From Sutterellaceae bacterium (GTDB lineage Bacteria; Pseudomonadota; Gammaproteobacteria; Burkholderiales; Burkholderiaceae_F): a stretch of 17,255 nucleotides of DNA. A program made the translations under genes and the position numbers. This document shows positions 14,457 to 17,255 of the stretch, in pieces (position 1 is the stretch's first letter; the number at the start of each line of letters is the position of its first letter). The notes under the pieces are model-generated. The model was not told the origin of the DNA. It saw nothing but the letters and a program-made list of their open reading frames with translations, and did not search any database. The stretch is taken from NCBI GenBank assembly GCA_030531135.1, contig JAUNOJ010000011.1, positions 1-17,255 of the forward strand, read 5' to 3'.

Positions 14457-15362
14457 ATGGAAAATCCGGCACTCAATACTCATCTCGTTCCGGCATCGCT
14501 TAAAGCCGAAATTCTTTCGGAAGCACTGCCCTACATTCAACGCTTTCACGGCAAAACGATCGTGATCAAATACGGCGGCAACGCCATGACCGACAAGCGT
14601 CTGCAGCAGGCTTTTGCCCGCGACGTGGTGTTGCTTAAGCTCGTGGGTTTGAACCCCGTGGTGGTGCACGGCGGCGGCCCCCAGATCGACAGTGCTTTAA
14701 ATCGCGTCGGCAAGATCAGCCAGTTCGTGCAAGGCATGCGCGTGACCGACCCCGAAACCATGGAAGTGGTCGAATGGGTTTTGTGCGGCGAAGTGCAGGG
14801 CGACTTGGTGCAAATGATCAACAGCTACGGCGGGCACGCCGTAGGCTTAAACGGCAAGGACGGCGCCATGATCAAGGCGCGTCGCATGAAGCTGCAAGAC
14901 ACCAATGATCCCACCGTCTATCACGACATCGGCCAAGTGGGCTTGATCGAAGAAATCAATCCTTCGGTCGTGCAAGCCTTGGAGCAGGATCACTTTATTC
15001 CTGTGATCAGTCCCATCGGGATGGGCGAGGATGGCCTCGCTTACAACATCAATGCCGACGTGGTCGCAGGCAAAATGGCCGAAACCTTAAAGGCCGAAAA
15101 GCTGGTGATGCTGACCAATACGCCGGGCGTATTGGATCGCGAAGGCAATCTGTTAAGCGGCATTACCGCCTCTCAAATCGATGCCATGTTTAAAGACGGC
15201 ACGATTTCGGGCGGCATGTTGCCTAAACTTGCTTCTGCGCTCTCGGCTGCCCGAAATGGGGTCAACAGCGTACACATCATCGACGGTCGAGTCGACCATT
15301 GTTTACTTTTGGAAATTTTGACGCCCCAAGGTGTGGGCACCATGATTAATGCCGATCAGTAA
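14457..15362 (+). CDS. argB: acetylglutamate kinase
   Basis: ArgB phosphorylates N-acetyl-L-glutamate, the second step of arginine synthesis, in the cytoplasm. The 301-residue length is that of the longer class with an extra N-terminal helix (about 8-30); in other bacteria this class forms arginine-sensitive hexamers. Amino-acid-kinase motifs are clear: KYGGNAM (38-44), HGGGPQID (71-78), [14 protein letters not shown], and the nucleotide-site region around [11 protein letters not shown] and LTNTPGVLD. The ATG at 14457 has TGAGG about 13 bases upstream, further than ideal. The stop codon overlaps the start of the next gene by 14 bases, indicating translational coupling. The leader carries a terminator-like hairpin. 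Confidence 0.96.
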   Translation: MENPALNTHLVPASLKAEILSEALPYIQRFHGKTIVIKYGGNAMTDKRLQQAFARDVVLLKLVGLNPVVVHGGGPQIDSALNRVGKISQFVQGMRVTDPETMEVVEWVLCGEVQGDLVQMINSYGGHAVGLNGKDGAMIKARRMKLQDTNDPTVYHDIGQVGLIEEINPSVVQALEQDHFIPVISPIGMGEDGLAYNINADVVAGKMAETLKAEKLVMLTNTPGVLDREGNLLSGITASQIDAMFKDGTISGGMLPKLASALSAARNGVNSVHIIDGRVDHCLLLEILTPQGVGTMINADQ

Positions 15363-16110
15363 AAAGAAAAAACCGATTCCCGAGACGGCCGACAACGGCC
15401 AGAGCAAGGGCAGAATCACGCGAACCCGTCTGTGGCTTTTTGACATGGACGATACGCTTTTTGATGCTTCTGCCGGCATGTTTGCGTCCATTCATCGCAA
15501 GATGGAAAGCTTTATTGCCGACAAACTCGATTTGAATATCGAAGATGCTGCCAAAGTGCAAAACGATTACTGGCGCATTTACGGCGCGACGTTCTTAGGT
15601 CTGGAAAAGCACAAAGACATTGCACCCGACGATTTTTTCAACGCAACGCACAGCTTTGATTTGTCGCCCTTTGTGAAGACGCATCGCGGTAGCGAATCTT
15701 TGCGTCGCTTGATTGCCAAACTGCCCGGCAAGAAAGTCGTGATTACCAATGGGCCTGCCATCTACGCCAAGGGCGTGCTCGCGTGCATGAAATTGACAGA
15801 CGTTTTTGACGACGTGATCAGTGCCAACGACATGAATCGCTTGGGGCAGTGGCGCTGCAAACCGGACAAGACGCTTTTTTTGACAGCTTGCGCGCAAATG
15901 GGTGTGAAACCCGAACTTACGACCATCATCGAAGACAGTCCGAGTAATTTGAAAGCGGCCAAATCCTTAGGCTTGATGACGGTGTGGTGCGACGGCTATC
16001 GTCAAAAGCCACCGCATCAGACGCAGGCGCACGTCTGGGCCGATTGGGTTGTCAACGACATTGCCGACTTGGTGCGCAAGTTTGCGCGCGCCAAAACCAA
16101 GATCGACTAA
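15349..16110 (+). CDS. HAD-superfamily pyrimidine 5'-nucleotidase
   Basis: The protein is a haloacid-dehalogenase-like phosphatase of the pyrimidine 5'-nucleotidase (SDT1/SSM1-like) group, which would dephosphorylate UMP or CMP. In 253 residues the four HAD motifs are present: DMDDT (32-36) with nucleophile D32 and acid/base D34, T133 in VITNG, K171 in CKPDK and the acidic IEDSPSNL (194-201). The N-terminus has a lysine-rich extension (SKKKKP) and lacks a signal peptide. The ATG at 15349 lies inside the 3' end of argB, a 14-base overlap. This gene follows argB in many Burkholderiales. The substrate is inferred from family and neighbourhood; other small phosphomonoesters are possible. Confidence 0.85.
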   Translation: MPISKKKKPIPETADNGQSKGRITRTRLWLFDMDDTLFDASAGMFASIHRKMESFIADKLDLNIEDAAKVQNDYWRIYGATFLGLEKHKDIAPDDFFNATHSFDLSPFVKTHRGSESLRRLIAKLPGKKVVITNGPAIYAKGVLACMKLTDVFDDVISANDMNRLGQWRCKPDKTLFLTACAQMGVKPELTTIIEDSPSNLKAAKSLGLMTVWCDGYRQKPPHQTQAHVWADWVVNDIADLVRKFARAKTKID

Positions 16111-16134
16111 ATCGGCCGACGGGAAATCGACAGT

Positions 16135-17255
16135 ATGTTTGGTTTTATCAAAAACGTTTTGCGTGCCGCATGGACGATTCTGGACTTTATGCGCCGCGCC
16201 GTGGGCAACTTCATCGTTTTGGCGCTGGTTGTCGGGCTTTTGTGCGCGGCGTTTTACGAGTCTGCGCCTGCGGTTGCCGACAAGACGATTCTGACCGTGA
16301 ATCTCTCGGGCAATATCGTCGAGCAAAGCGAGTTGTCGGGCAGTACCGTCTCGGCACTTTTGAGCGGGTCGGAGCCCGAAACGCGCTTGCGCGACGTGGT
16401 GCGTGCCTTGGATTTGGCGGGCAAAGACGATCGCATCGTCGGGGTTTTGATCCGATTGGACGACTTGGAAAGTGCGGGGTTAGCCTCTTTGCGCGAAATC
16501 GGCGTGGCGATGGATCGCTTTAAAACCACCGGCAAGAAAATTACCGTGTGGTCCACGGCCTATAGCCAGCGTCAATATGCCGTTGCGTCTCACGCCAGCG
16601 AAGTCTTCATGCACCCGATGGGGCAGGTGATGATTAAGGGCCTTGCGAGCCAGCGCCTCTATTGGGGCGACGCGCTCAAAAAACTGGGCGTGACGATGCA
16701 CGTGTTTAAAGCGGGCGAATTTAAAAGCGCTCCGGAACCCTATGTGTTGCGCAAGCCCTCCCAAGCATCTCAAGAAGCCGACGCCTATTGGATGACGGAT
16801 GCTTGGCAACAGTTGAGCCAATCGATCGAAACCTCGCGCGGCCTGATTCCGAATTCGGTGCAAAAGATGATTGACGATTTGCCGGCGCAGTTGGAAAAAG
16901 TGCAGGGTAACTTCAGTCAATTGGCTTTAAACGAAAGTTTGATCGACGCAATTACGACCGAAGACGAAGTGCGCGATATGCTCTTGGAGCGCCAGGGAAA
17001 GCCTGCGGGGTACCGCCTTGAAACGATGGACTATCTGACGTATCTGGCCGCCAATCCGGAAGGGTTTTCCGCCGGCAAACAAATTGCCGTCGTGACGGTT
17101 GAGGGCGAAATCAAAGACGGTGTGGACGGCCCCGGTATGACGGGCGATAGAAGCGCGGTGTCTCGTATTCGAGCGGCTGCAGCAGATCCGTCTGTGGGCG
17201 CTTTGATTGTGCGCGTTGACAGCCCCGGGGGCAGTGCCGTTGCGAGCGAACGCAT
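16135..17255 (+). CDS. sppA: signal peptide peptidase SppA, 67-kDa type (S49 protease), 3'-truncated by window end
   Basis: SppA cleaves leftover signal peptides in the inner membrane, with its active site facing the periplasm. The first 373 codons are present; the gene runs off the right edge with no stop. A membrane segment (about 24-40, NFIVLALVVGLLCAAF) follows a basic N-terminus. Of the Ser-Lys dyad, the general-base lysine is K197 in GEFKSAPEP and the nucleophile is S367 in DSPGGS, matching the E. coli layout (K209, S409) where the two residues lie in tandem domains. The visible length is therefore the two-domain long form, expected to be about 600 residues. The ATG at 16135 has GGGA about ten bases upstream. 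It follows the nucleotidase by 24 bases, so it probably belongs to the argB transcript. Confidence 0.93.
   Translation, partial: MFGFIKNVLRAAWTILDFMRRAVGNFIVLALVVGLLCAAFYESAPAVADKTILTVNLSGNIVEQSELSGSTVSALLSGSEPETRLRDVVRALDLAGKDDRIVGVLIRLDDLESAGLASLREIGVAMDRFKTTGKKITVWSTAYSQRQYAVASHASEVFMHPMGQVMIKGLASQRLYWGDALKKLGVTMHVFKAGEFKSAPEPYVLRKPSQASQEADAYWMTDAWQQLSQSIETSRGLIPNSVQKMIDDLPAQLEKVQGNFSQLALNESLIDAITTEDEVRDMLLERQGKPAGYRLETMDYLTYLAANPEGFSAGKQIAVVTVEGEIKDGVDGPGMTGDRSAVSRIRAAAADPSVGALIVRVDSPGGSAVASER

Noticed and set aside
1..17255. Mobile elements, CRISPR arrays, phage genes, toxin-antitoxin or defence systems
   Set aside because: All coding space is filled by recognisable housekeeping genes, gaps are under 300 bases, and I saw no array-like or terminal inverted repeats.

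Overview
The window is a compact, gene-dense stretch of bacterial chromosome made almost entirely of housekeeping genes. The proteins read as Betaproteobacteria, order Burkholderiales. The main signs are the block TPR protein - lolB - ispE - tRNA-Gln - prs - rplY(ctc), the lpxL-type acyltransferase next to dapF, the COG0523 GTPase - dksA - hslV - hslU run, and argB followed by a pyrimidine 5'-nucleotidase of the HAD class. By eye the GC content is moderate, near one half, which would fit a Sutterellaceae-like lineage better than a high-GC Burkholderia. That lineage guess is an inference from base composition and gene order, not a search result.

Layout. The genes diverge from a strand switch at about 7012-7153. 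To the left, everything is on the minus strand. In transcription order it runs: TPR protein (7011-5269), lolB (5251-4703), ispE (4699-3827), tRNA-Gln(TTG) (3786-3711), prs (3557-2607), rplY/ctc (2524-1928) and a deaD-type RNA helicase (1774-5). To the right, everything is on the plus strand: lpxL-family acyltransferase, dapF, rlmI-like 23S rRNA methyltransferase, COG0523 (CobW-like) GTPase, dksA, hslV, hslU, argB, HAD pyrimidine nucleotidase, and the first 373 codons of an sppA-type signal peptide peptidase that runs off the right edge.

How the genes fit together. The left arm combines envelope assembly (LolB, the secreted TPR protein), isoprenoid synthesis (IspE), PRPP supply (Prs) and translation or stress functions (tRNA-Gln, L25/Ctc, cold-shock-type helicase). 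The right arm combines envelope synthesis (lipid A acylation, meso-diaminopimelate for peptidoglycan), rRNA modification, metal and stringent-response functions (COG0523 GTPase, DksA), the HslUV protease, arginine synthesis and membrane proteolysis.

I see no mobile element, CRISPR array, prophage, toxin-antitoxin pair or unfamiliar gene cluster, and I do not think the window holds a new multi-gene system. The parts worth a second look are non-coding. Several intrinsic-terminator-like hairpins sit just upstream of start codons (rplY, the COG0523 GTPase, dksA, argB, deaD). The dksA leader has a candidate promoter with a GC-rich discriminator. tRNA-Gln has a good sigma-70-like promoter of its own that overlaps the end of ispE. 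DksA itself keeps only two of the four zinc-finger cysteines.
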